From NCBI RefSeq assembly GCF_028502605.1, contig NC_079234.1, positions 2,976,001-3,040,000 on the forward strand: 64,000 bases of DNA, given 5' to 3'. Below, one piece after another: positions 35,701 through 46,754 of the stretch. The first letter of the stretch is position 1. Each line of letters starts with the position of its first letter. The translations under genes and the position numbers were made by a program. The DNA is from Trichoderma breve. Taxonomy: Eukaryota; Ascomycota; Sordariomycetes; Hypocreales; Hypocreaceae. A model generated the notes under the pieces. The model was not told the origin of the DNA. It searched no databases and saw only the letters and a program-made list of their open reading frames with translations.

Positions 35701-38700
35701 ATTCCCGCGCTGTCGTCCAACCCGCAATCGTCAATGAATTTAATTTTGGCAGGAAAAGGCCGGGATAGGCAATTCGAGGCGGAGACCAGATTGGCCTCGA
35801 ACCAAACCTTAATGCTTGTGAGAGGAGCTATTGAGCTTAACGATATGCCATAGGCTCCCCGGTTGCCCTCGCTCTCACTCTCACCGGCTACCTCCCAGTA
35901 ATGAACCAACCTGGCTGATATCTTGTTTTCTCGTTCCATTTCGGATGCCGTGTCACATGAGAGGCTCGGATACTACAAGTGTGCGCTCGGCCAGACACAT
36001 GGCAATTTGAGTCAGGTGTTGCACAGGTCGCCCTTGATTCCACGACATCAGAATGGGTTGCGAAGAGCCGTTACGAAGTAGATAATGATGCATCCACGGC
36101 CATACGAGCGATACTAATCAAATCCCGTTATCAGTCTGCATTCTCCCGCAGGCAGTGCGACCTGTATGGCAATAGCGCCGCGGCCAAGTAGGTGTGCCCT
36201 CATGTTCCTGGACAAGCGTCGGCACCGAGCTTCGTGTTCTGGCGTTGCTCACACCCTCCTTTCCCCCAACAACCTTGCAAGCGACCTTCTTTAGCTCCTC
36301 GTTTACCATGAGCCTCGTCCTCCAGGCTGTATGGGGTAAGTCTTGATAATTCATTTCCCCTCTGGAATACGGAGTAATACCGTGAGCTCATCACGGCATC
36401 ATGCAGCTATCGAGTTGTTCTGTCTCAGTCGCAGCTGCAGGACTCTCATGCTGTCTCAATTCCACTCTGCAGAGCTGATTGAGAATAGTTTCTCAATAGC
36501 GGATTCTTGGCAACTGGCGTGTCCAGATGAAACCCTCAGAGGAAGAAAAAAAAATAAGTAACTAGGCTCTCGAAATCAGCGCACTAATGCCAAGCATGCA
36601 CAAGCTGATTTGATTATCGCGCCAGCCTGGAAGAGACGGCGCGCGAAAAGCCACTACCAATCTCCTTTCTCCCTTGTCTATTCTATGTCGTTGACGTATC
36701 TTACACCTCATCGTGCCTCCCAGTTACCAGGGTGCGCTGTTTCGCTCAGGGACACTAATGCCTTTCTTTTCTGGTTCTCTATTCATGGGATGTCCCGATG
36801 GGATCATCTTGGCTGTCACGAATGCCCTCCCCGGCATAATGCAATTGTCATTTTTGCGACATGCTGCATTGCATTCTGCCGGAGCCAAACAGCATTGCCA
36901 TCTCAAATCGTCGATCCACGCCCGGGGGGGGGAGATGGGGGGCTACCACTAGGCAGGCTTGCCTCAATCCTTTTCTTATGCCCGAGACAATGACCATCGA
37001 CGATCATTCCACAGAGGACTCCGTACGGGTACTATTCTGGGACGTGCTCGTACCCGTAGTGGTTCCGCGTACCAAACTTGAGCTCCTTTATTACTCGGCT
37101 AAAAGGTGCTTCAGCCAGAGCTAGTGACCTCATCTGTTGTTTTGTTTTTTGTTTACTCTAGAAGACTCGGTGAATCCCAGTAACTGAGGGGCAATGGCTG
37201 GATGTTAGTCCAGAAACCGTGACACTAGGACGGGCCGATCATAACCCAGGAGGACGGGCGTTATGTTTCTATTCCTGTTGGATGGAATGCAGACGCGGTT
37301 CTTCTCCAGACGCCTCTCCCAGAAGCATTCTTTTCTGTGGCGCGTCCTAGCCACAGTGGTTAAGTTATGATTGTAAGACATCTTGGGCGTTTTCTGACTG
37401 ACACCAACACGAAGGCTGAGAAAGCAACTAATACGAAGCAAAGAGCGCAAACTATAATTCAGGGCTACAAGTACGGAGTACAACAGCATGAAGGGATATG
37501 CATCAATGCCCAAGCCACACGTTGGCGTCCCAGTCCCGAGCCTCCCGGACAATGAGCCTGTTTTGATGCTTCTCTTCTCGGCACATACATGCGAGCGCAC
37601 AATCAAGCGCACACACAGGATTTGAGGGGGAACAGAGTTGCAGGGACTAGGTTACCTTGCCTGGCCAATCCGCCCAATCCATTCAGAGACGTGGCTCGGG
37701 GTTGCGCAAGTGCGTGAGTTGGCGGCGTGTGGCTTCTGCGGCCAGCCTAGTTTTCCATTGGCAATGCGCTTCCTTTCCTATTTCTTTTTTTACTTGTTGT
37801 AAGCATAACTCACGGACTAAGTATTCCGTACATACTGTGCTTTGAACTGCAAATGAGTCCGAGGTTGTGTGTGCCAGTTCTGTGACGCCTGAGAAGCATG
37901 GTAAGAAATTGCTTAAGAGATTTTCCCTTTGTACTGAAGCTGCCCTTTTCGACACTGGCAAAATAATGTGCCGAAATACATAAACTCCAGGAATTGAATT
38001 TAGAGTTGAACGTTTCGGCGTCTCCATAACGGCATGTGAGCTGATTGTTAGCCACGCGGGGTCCATGAGAGGGGAGAGACCGAGAGCTTTCCCTCGCCAC
38101 AAATTTTCTTTTTTCCCTTCTTTTCTTTTTTACAAGGTTCCATAGACCTCGTGTAAGATCTTTTTTTTTTTGACTCAGATAACGGAGTGTGGTTATAGCT
38201 TAAGCGTGCTTATTTGAGACATTTGATGTCGTACGCGAGCTGAGAATCATCCATTGGGCGTCAACTGGAATTTCTGTGTCTCACCACGGATTCTTCTGAG
38301 GAATTCGACGTGACTTGTCTTTCTAATCCTTTTGCGCGCGCACATGAACTTAGGGGTCCTTTTAAAGTCAAAGTGCTATAATGACGCGGGGGCGTCGGCC
38401 ATTGTTTGCTTTGTTTGGTGTCTTGTAGATGATGATCGTGGAATGAATGGTTCAATATCGCACTGCGACATTTGTCTGTGAAGTATCGATTTGTATTTTG
38501 CGATTGGAGGTGATCCAAAAGCCTATTGCTACTGAATATTACGACTGAGTAAGTCTACTCTGTAGAGATTGAGCAAGTCTATTCCGTGGAATATTTACCC
38601 GTGTATGGAATGTGAAACGTGATGCAAACTTATTGTTCTGCAGCATGGAAAGCAAGCTTTCTTTCTTTCTCATTTACATACCAGTTCGTGAAGATTGTCA

Positions 38701-40243
38701 AGGCTTCCATCCGCTGGATTAGACCCTGTGTTATATAACCGTATGCTAGTATATGTGGACAGTTTGGTATCATTACTTGGGTCATATGCTATGTGAAGGC
38801 GTTGGATATCTAGTCCTACGATATGGATTTTAACATTGACTCAATACACTCATTCTTATAACTACCTCGTTCGATATGGGAATCTCAGTCTCATTTTACT
38901 GTTGAATCAATATTCTCTTTGCTCTAAGCCGTACTTTGTCCTATTACGTAGCAATGTTTCCTTATATGGGCTGATTCGGCATTGTTTGACTTCAGCTGTT
39001 CGTAAACTTCATTCTATAGCCTCCCCTGAAGCGGCTTGGGTTTAATATCTGGCTTGCAGTTTGGCGCAAGCTCAGATCGGGTACAGATTTATTGGGCACA
39101 GTCGGAAAATCAGACTTGGCGGACAGATGTATGCCGGTGTCTTTCTTCGGATCTGCATTCGGCTGCTTTTCTTTCAATCTTTTCTAGGAGGGCGGCATTC
39201 TTCTCTGGAAACTTTTGTAGCACAGAATATAAAGAGCTAAATCGGGTGACCGACTATTTACGAGGTTGATTAATGCCTATGTATAAATTGACCTGTGAGC
39301 TGCCTGAAGGTACAGCCTGAATATCCACGTAGTTATCATGTGAAAATGCCTATAATAGCTTCACCTATTGAGTAGAATCGATGAATCTGAACTGTTGGGT
39401 AGCTGATAGTTCATTATGGCAACAACCGTTCTATATAAATGATATGTCTACTACTCTGCCCTGAGTACTTGTGTTGTTTCTGCCTCTTACTATCCTGCCG
39501 TATATACGTCCGATCTGATTAGATCTGATCTGTGAAGAATTAGTCTCATTGGGATTAGGGCGACTACGGCTCAGACTGGGCTCGTCGTGTTTCCTTTAAG
39601 GGGCTATTATTACGTTTATCTTCACATGGGTGGACTTGCGAAGCCTCCAAAGGAATTGCAGAGGAACCAATTGGAGGAGACAGAGCAGTAGTGAAGTCAT
39701 AAGAATAAACCAACGACTATCTTCTCTATGTGAGAATTGCCGTGGACAGGCGACTGGAGTGTCGCTCTGCAGTGCAAAATCCATTAAAGCCAATATAAAA
39801 CACCAAGCAGGTATCGCATCACGAATACTCCGCCATCTGTCGTGTATCATTTTTCTTTGTTTTGTTTTTTTATGCGCAATTCCTTTGAATTGCAGGCCAT
39901 CATGAGATAGGCAGTTCTTGCTGGATGGATACACGAGAAAAAAAAGCCCAGAGACCGAGTAACAAGACAGGCGCCAATTTTTGGAGGGGGGGAAAAAAGA
40001 AGAAAGAAGAAGAATTGGTCTGCCACAGCCTCAGTTCGTTTCGTTTCGAGTCTCCATTTCTGCAGTTCGCAAAATTTTCTCCCACATACGTCAAGTCACA
40101 GTTGCCCAAGAACCTTTCGAAGTTGGGAATTTGACGAGTTTTAATTGAGTGCCTCAAAGCAAGGCGATATGCTTTATCCTTGCCTCGACCAATGCAACCA
40201 AATGAGAACCGCCCTCACTACCAACTCCAATCCGAAATCCTAT
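32713..40243. other. Long intergenic region (about 7.5 kb)
   Basis: I find no convincing gene. The first kilobase is very purine-rich on the plus strand (pyrimidine-rich in the sense of the DUF2406-like gene) and should be that gene's 5' leader and promoter. Around 34.1 kb there is GGTAC-rich degenerate sequence. Exact TACGGAGTA motifs lie at 36368-36376 and 37472-37480. A 9-bp inverted repeat is at 37024-37058. The part at about 38520-39600 is AT-rich and stop-rich. The last few hundred bases are the 3' side of the eL33 gene. Confidence 0.55.
37024..37058. repeat. Inverted repeat, 9-bp arms
   Basis: TACGGGTAC (37024-37032) and GTACCCGTA (37050-37058) are exact complements with a 17-nt spacer. 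The right arm belongs to a 15-mer, TGCTCGTACCCGTAG, that also occurs at 33851-33865. Confidence 0.65.
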
Positions 40244-40963
40244 TTATATCGACGAGGGGTACAGCATGACGCGAACGGAAGCACCGAAAGACTTTGAGGG
40301 AAGAGGCTTGGCGAACTTGGCGCGGACAACGCCGGAGTTACCTGGTTGAGAGCGTTAGTTGGATCGAAAATGGCTTCAGTGACGAGAATAGATTATTACC
40401 GTGAGGTCGGGTAACCTTGCCCCAGATCACGCGGATCTTGGTGCCGCGGATCTCCTTCTGGCCACGGTAGACGAAGGCGACCTTCTTGCCGAGGTAGAAG
40501 CTGTTTTCGCATTGTTAGTACTGTTGCCCTCCCCATCATTCTGCGCTCGAGATTGTGAAACGTACTTGGCAGCGTTTGTGCTGTCAACACCCTCGATCTT
40601 GATCAGGCTGGTGCCAGGGTGGGTAATGTTACGAGAGCGCTGGTAGCTCAGGTGACGTCCCCTATGGTTGTCTCTGTTAGCCAAACGTTCGGTTTCTTTC
40701 GGATCTGGTGCAAAGCAGTCGGGAGATTTCGAGGAGGAACGTGTTTCGCGACGTGATGAGGCAATTCTCGTCAAAGCCAAGAAGGCACCCATCTCTTCCA
40801 TTCCCTCTCTGTGATCCCCCTCTCCTTCTCCGCTGCCATTCGGAATTCGCGATCGCAATTACTTACTTGACGTATACTGCCAGAAAGTTAGTACGATTAG
40901 ATGACAATTTCGCAGAGTCCATCGGCAAGGCAACTCACATCTGTGACCACTTTCGGAAGGCAT
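40244..40963 (-). CDS. rpl33: 60S ribosomal protein eL33 (yeast Rpl33 / L35Ae)
   Basis: Structural protein of the large ribosomal subunit. Five exons on the minus strand: 40963-40939 (25 nt), 40876-40867 (10 nt), 40661-40566, 40500-40400 and 40341-40244. Introns are 62, 205, 65 and 58 nt, all GT...AG. The model gives 109 aa, close to yeast Rpl33 (107 aa), and reads continuously through family landmarks: [56 protein letters not shown] and [13 protein letters not shown]. The second exon is a 10-nt microexon coding only for LYV and parts of its flanking codons. Without it the conserved HRLYVKG cannot be read. The promoter side has adjacent CACGTG and TTAGGG sites. Confidence 0.95.
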
Positions 40964-43443
40964 CGTGTCTGTTGTGTAGCTTCCGCCCTCTCAAGTAACC
41001 GATATACAAGGAGGTCTGGTGCTCGTCGTTTGTCGTGATGTCGAACTGATGGCAACGGGGTGGATGCGATATCGTGTGTGGTGGCTCTAGCACGAAAATT
41101 TGAGCCCTCGGCATCACGTGGTGGCTTAGGGCATTTTAGTTCACAAGCGACTGTGGCTGGAGAGTGCTGGAGAGTGCTGCACCGCCTCATTTCCTGCGAT
41201 TTGAGATATCGATATGTAAGTAGCCACACTTCGTTTTCTCGCTAAAGACTTCCATCAGCTAGCCTATTTGGGAAAAGCATGCAACTTGATCCCAATAATT
41301 CGCCCTACCTCTGTACCGAAGACGGCCTGCCTGCTTAGATCTCTCTTAGATATCACGCTTTTCGGGGAATATTTTTTCCCTTCGAATCTATGGCTAAGCT
41401 AGATACTAACGTACAGTATCATTCTTCCCAAGCTCTGGAAGACGAGAGAAATTGTTGGGGGCCGCGGGGATTAACCATTGGTCACCGTTGTCCTCTTCAA
41501 TCAAATAGCCGGCTGAGCGCTCAGCCCCTCGCTTGCATAACATTGATCGAATCATTCAGCGCTGCTCTCTTAGTTCTCTTGGATCTTGATCCATTAATTG
41601 TCCATCTCTATGCCCACGGGATCATACGTCACTTTCGGTAGGCCGACTACCTACCTGGGTAAATGCAAAAGACACTAGGTAATCCATGATAGTTAGGCTA
41701 TCACACATCAAGATGAAACCCAACTATGGAGACCATGTATTTGAACAGGTTGACTCAACTCAAGGCACTGGCACAAAACAGTAAGAAGAAAAAGAAAAAC
41801 CAACTAACGGAAAAAAAAGACACGAGGCACAAAGGCATGAGGCAGCATTAGGCAAGTTATATGGGTTGAATGACTATTACGAGTCCTAGTGGTAAATCAC
41901 CAACATGGATGGATGCTCGGACAAAGTTTCCAATGTTCCATTCAGCGTGCCAAAATCGCCGAGGCCACTCCTAGTCCGGCCCGGGTTGTTCTCGGAAGAT
42001 GCGGCGACTGATCAACCACAGGCCGTCTAAAAGTTCCCGGCTCCATGAGGGGGCAAGCCGGGGCGACCAGACCTCGAAACAGGCAGAAGTAAGATTACCA
42101 ATCCCTCCCATGTGGTATTACTCGCAGAATCTTGTAACAGGCTCTGCCGTATACTCGCACTTTCGGTCCACTGGTGCGGTGTTAGGGGGTTTGCTGCGCT
42201 TCCAGCGGAATTATCGAATTCCCGTAGCGGCGACGAGGCGCTGAGAACCAAACAGAAGCACCACCTGATGTCTCTGGAACCCGGGACAATAGGTCCTATA
42301 ACGTGTAGAGTAGACGGGCTGGCTAGTTGCTCGGCCCAGTCAATCATCGGGAACATCCGTCAAGTTCTATGCTGCGCTTTTTTTTCTTCCACTGTGTTCC
42401 TCTCCTTCCACGCATAAGGTACTTAGGTGGATTATCCCAGACTTTGTAAGCAACATACTTCACAAGGGGTGATCCATGACTAGAAAACGACAAAGGATTT
42501 TTAACAATCAATAATAATGTTCCCGTCCCGAATCTTGTGCTCTTGGCGAGTGTGCTAGGGGATGCAAATATGGCCCTTTTTGGCAATTGGTGTTTAGTTG
42601 AGGCGTTATCTGCAACTCAATCTGCGGGTGACCCCCTCAGTACGAAATAGGCATACGGTGCTTACATTTGTCAGTTACATGTACATATCCACGAAGGCAA
42701 AGTAAGATGCCGATGTGCAATTATGCAGATGCTACAGCCATGATAGGTAGGTGCCAGTTGAATGAATGCCCCGTTGTGCTATACTTGACAATAGTGGTTT
42801 ACAATTACCTGGACAGGTAACCTGTTTTCAACTCCAGTCCCTTCATGATATTCCCGACTTCAATGCCGTAAACTTCAAGCTTCGTCTCTTGGCTGTTTGC
42901 CTCCGCCCGGTATCGCCCACGCTGGCTCACAGTTAAATCCCCATCTTTCTCCCGGTAGACTCAAGCCGGGCAAATTACTAACCGTGCTGGATGGTGGAGA
43001 ACGACCCTCGAAAGGAGCCCCGGAGGCTACGTGACTATCGCAGTGCGGCTAGCAGGACTCCGAGCTTCCTGATGACTTTGCAGCCCAGCAGGTACCTGAC
43101 GGCACCGACGGAGAACAGCACTGAGGGGCGCTCTAGCAGGACTTGCGCTAACACTGGAGCACTTGACGCTGTACTGCTAGAGCTCCAAACTCCGTCAGCG
43201 CATTCTAACCCCGTCGCCTAAAAAACCAAGCAAGCCCACCGCGTCTCCCCCTCCGATCCTCAAGCTCCCTCTCTTCTCTCCCCAACCCAACGCTGAACCT
43301 TGATCTTGGACCGGCGCCTACACCTTCAATCTTCGCCCCAAGCCAGACCGGTTGTTTGCTACTCTCTTGCACGCTCAACAAGGAGCCAGTTTTCACTTTC
43401 CCGCGTTACCTTATCCCGTCCGAATCCAGAGCAAACCGCAGCA
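40964..43443. other. Divergent intergenic region between eL33 and glucose-6-phosphate dehydrogenase
   Basis: About 2.5 kb with no convincing coding sequence. The left end is the eL33 promoter (CACGTG/TTAGGG). The right end (about 43200-43440) is C/T-rich and is probably the G6PD leader. Confidence 0.6.
41115..41131. promoter_or_regulatory. Adjacent CACGTG and TTAGGG sites upstream of eL33
   Basis: TCACGTG ends at 41120 and TTAGGG occupies 41126-41131, about 150-170 bp upstream of the eL33 start codon. Cbf1 (CACGTG) and Tbf1 (TTAGGG-type) are known ribosomal-protein-gene regulators in Candida. Co-occurrence here suggests a similar arrangement, as inference from motif and position. Confidence 0.5.
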
Positions 43444-45433
43444 ATGGACCCCAACCAGCCGTAAGTACCGGTAACCCCACCATGACACCAGCTATCGTCA
43501 CTGCGTCTACAAGCTTCAGTGCACGGCGGGGTTGAGCCAAACTCTGGCATCGAGAGAAAAAAAAAAGAGCATCCGCAAGAAGACGGTTCGCTAACAATTG
43601 CGATGCAGCCAAACGCTCGAGCTCAAGGAGAACACGACGATTATCGTTCTCGGTGCCTCCGGAGATCTTGCTAAGAAGAAGACTGTGAGAAGCCGCCTTA
43701 ATCTATCGTTGTTTTGCAACTCTTTGCGCTGACACAAGCACTTCGCAGTACCCCGCGCTCTTTGGCCTGGTAAGCAGCCCAACCATAACCACAGAATAGG
43801 CTATGCGTTTTTTTGCAGAGAAGCGCCTCCATCGAGATGTGCACCAGCTTACATGGCAATTGTTAGTACCGAAACCAATTTCTGCCCAAGGGCGTCAAGA
43901 TCGTCGGATATGCCCGGACAAAGATGGACCACGAGGAGTACCTGCGACGGGTGAAGTCATACATCAAGACGCCTACCCCGGAAATCGAGAAGCAGCTTGA
44001 GGAGTTCACCAGCCTGTGCACCTACATTTCCGGCCAGTACGACAAGGATGAGTCCTTTGCTGTTTTGGACAACCACCTCAAGGACCTGGAGAAGGGATGG
44101 CCAGAAGCGCACCGCCTGTTCTACATGGCGCTGCCTCCCAGTGTCTTTACCATCGTCTCCCAGCACCTGAAGAGATGCTGCTACCCCACCAGGGGTATCG
44201 CCCGTGTCATTGTAAGTTGACGGCATGCTTCTTTTCTGCCTTGATGTCTCATTCGTTCTATTGTTGTTCCCCTCCTAATCACTCGCCTGTAGATTGAGAA
44301 GCCCTTCGGCAAGGATCTTGCCAGCTCTCGCGAGCTGCAAAAGTCTCTTGAGCCCGACTGGAAGGAGGAGGAGCTCTACCGTATTGACCACTACCTCGGT
44401 AAGGAGATGGTCAAGAACATTCTCATCATGCGCTTCGGCAACTCCTTCCTTGGTGCTACCTGGAACAGACACCACATCGACAATGTGCAAATCACCTTCA
44501 AGGAGCCCTTTGGCACCGAGGGCCGTGGAGGCTACTTTGACGAGTTTGGCATTATCCGAGACGTTATGCAAAACCATCTTCTCCAGGTCCTCACTCTCCT
44601 GGCTATGGAGCGCCCCATCTCGTTCGACTCCGAGGATATCCGAGATGAAAAGGTCCGTGTCCTCCGAGCCATGCCTGCTATTGAGCCCAAGAACGTCATC
44701 ATTGGACAGTATGGAAGGTCGTTGGATGGCAGCAAGCCGTCGTACAAGGAGGACGACACTGTGCCCAAGGACTCTCGATGCCCAACATTCTGCGCCCTTG
44801 TTGCCTACATTAAGAACGAGCGATGGGATGGCGTTCCATTCATCATGAAGGCTGGCAAAGCCCTCAACGAGCAAAAGACGGAGATCCGTATTCAGTTCAA
44901 GGACGTTACTTCAGGCATCTTCAAGGACATTCCACGGAACGAACTTGTTATGCGCATTCAGCCCAACGAGAGTGTCTACATCAAGATGAACTCCAAGCTT
45001 CCTGGACTCAGCACCCAGACTGTCGTTACCGAGCTTGACCTTACCTACAGACGCCGATTCTCGGACCTCAAGATCCCCGAGGCATACGAGTCACTTGTCC
45101 TCGACTGCTTGAAGGGCGACCACTCCAACTTTGTTCGTGACGACGAGCTGGATGCTAGCTGGCGCATGTTTACTCCCCTGCTGCACTACCTGGAAGACAA
45201 CAAGGAGATTATCCCCATGGAGTACCCCTACGGTAAGTTCCTGCCTCATCTTTGCCAACCCCCCGGGCATGTTCACGGCCTAGCTGAATTGAGCTTCAAA
45301 CTAATCCGTCGGTATAGGCTCTCGAGGCCCCGCTGTCTTGGATGACTTCACAGCATCGTATGGATACAAGTTCAGCGATGCTGCCGGCTACCAGTGGCCG
45401 ACAACCTCGGCTGCCCCTCCTACCAAGTTGTAA
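43444..45433 (+). CDS. zwf1: Glucose-6-phosphate 1-dehydrogenase
   Basis: First enzyme of the oxidative pentose phosphate pathway: glucose-6-phosphate + NADP+ gives 6-phosphogluconolactone + NADPH, in the cytosol. Six exons: 43444-43460, 43609-43684, 43749-43769, 43867-44211, 44293-45232 and 45318-45433. The model encodes 504 aa, the normal length. The dinucleotide-binding loop GASGDLAKKK is at 21-30 and is reached only by joining exons 1 and 2. IEKPFGKD starts at 147. The active-site motif RIDHYLGKE is at 176-184, with the catalytic His at 179. The NADP/substrate region continues with TWNRHHIDNVQI and GYFDEFGIIRDVMQNHL. Exon 3 is only 21 nt (YPALFGL) and exon 1 only 17 nt, so the 5' part is heavily split, as in other filamentous fungi. 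It is transcribed away from eL33. Confidence 0.96.
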
Positions 45434-46754
45434 GTGGCTGGTGCAATTGCAATGCACAATGTTTGACATGTATTGCCTTGGATCCTAGATGGAGCAAGCA
45501 TAGTAACAATTGTTGCAGTTAAAAAAAAAAAGAAAAAAATCTTTGTTATATACATCGTCCCCAAATATAATGCATTGGACGTATCATGGGTCTTAGGCGG
45601 GATATGGCTGTGAGGTAGTATGGATTTCATAAAAAAGTTGAGCGTCGTCTAAGCTGCAGTGGCACGTACTGGATTATCAAGAGCTTAAGCTTCTATTTCG
45701 CAATATGAAGAAAATAAAAATTCTAGATGACATTTTTTTTCTCGAAACGCAGTGTTCAACTTCTTTTGTTGCGGTCTTTGCTGAGTGATGTCGCAGTGTC
45801 TTGGGAAAGGTTGCTGTGGTACTCCGTAATTCAACCAAACAATCCCATCAATAGCAGTAATCACCCGTGCACCGTACCATGCAATCAATGAATTGACTGG
45901 TTGATTGCTTTTAGAACTACTATACGAGGCCAAGTTTCCATGTTCCTTTGCCAACATGACCCCCATTCTATCCAACTTTTAGGCTATATAGAGTTGCCAT
46001 GCACTGATCGGAACCACCATCCGAATTGCTGGCTAAGATGCGGCCGTTCAGGTACTTCGTGTCGGGCAGTTGTTATGGGCGCTTCACAAGTCCATCTGGT
46101 CCGTGCGCAAATTCACGTGATCTGCCGTAGCTTTCGGTGTCCGCCTTGCCCGTGTTACCTCGAATCTTTGAAAACGGAGAAGGGCGGCTTTGTTGGCGCA
46201 TCATCCTCAACCCCCGACCACGACCCAATCCGCGCCTGTATTTCATCCTCCTCCCACCTCAAGGCGCACTGATCCGAGCACCGCCCGTATCGCCGAGTCT
46301 CGAAACATTTGGTGCCTGAATTCAAGCCGCGTTCACGCTCTCTCGGCTGCTTCCGTGCCACTTTCTCTCGCGAAAGGCCCATAATCAAACCGAGCCATCC
46401 AACACGTGCAGACGCCCTCAGCCGTTGCTGTTCCTGTTGCGACATCTATCGAGAACTCTGATTCCTAGCAGCCACTTTGGAATAGCTGCTTGAGTCCCCT
46501 CGCGGCCTTTGAATTTATATGCGAACTCGTTTCCAACGCGCCTCCGACCGTCCGCATCGGTGCAGATGACCTCGACGGTCATGCTCCACTGCCGCCGCTC
46601 ATAAAGAGGCAGAACATAACCCTTCCATGATACGCGCGCGATAATTCGACAATTCTCTCGCGAGCCAGGTCGATTGCGTTGTCAGGGGGCGTGGTGCTGG
46701 CAGTATCAGTTTCTGCGCGGGGGCTGCGGCGACTTCGTTTTCACAGCTCGATAA
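45434..46754. other. Intergenic region between G6PD and MED14
   Basis: The left part is the G6PD 3' UTR (A/T-rich). An exact TACTCCGTA motif is at 45820-45828 and a CACGTG site at 46114-46119, about 640 bp before MED14. Short frames here look random. The last 500 bp should hold the MED14 promoter and leader. Confidence 0.6.

Noticed and set aside
40662..40866. Possible intronic snoRNA in the long second intron of the eL33 gene
   Set aside because: On the sense strand I found no convincing C box (RTGATGA) paired with a D box (CTGA) near the intron ends, so a box C/D snoRNA is not supported.
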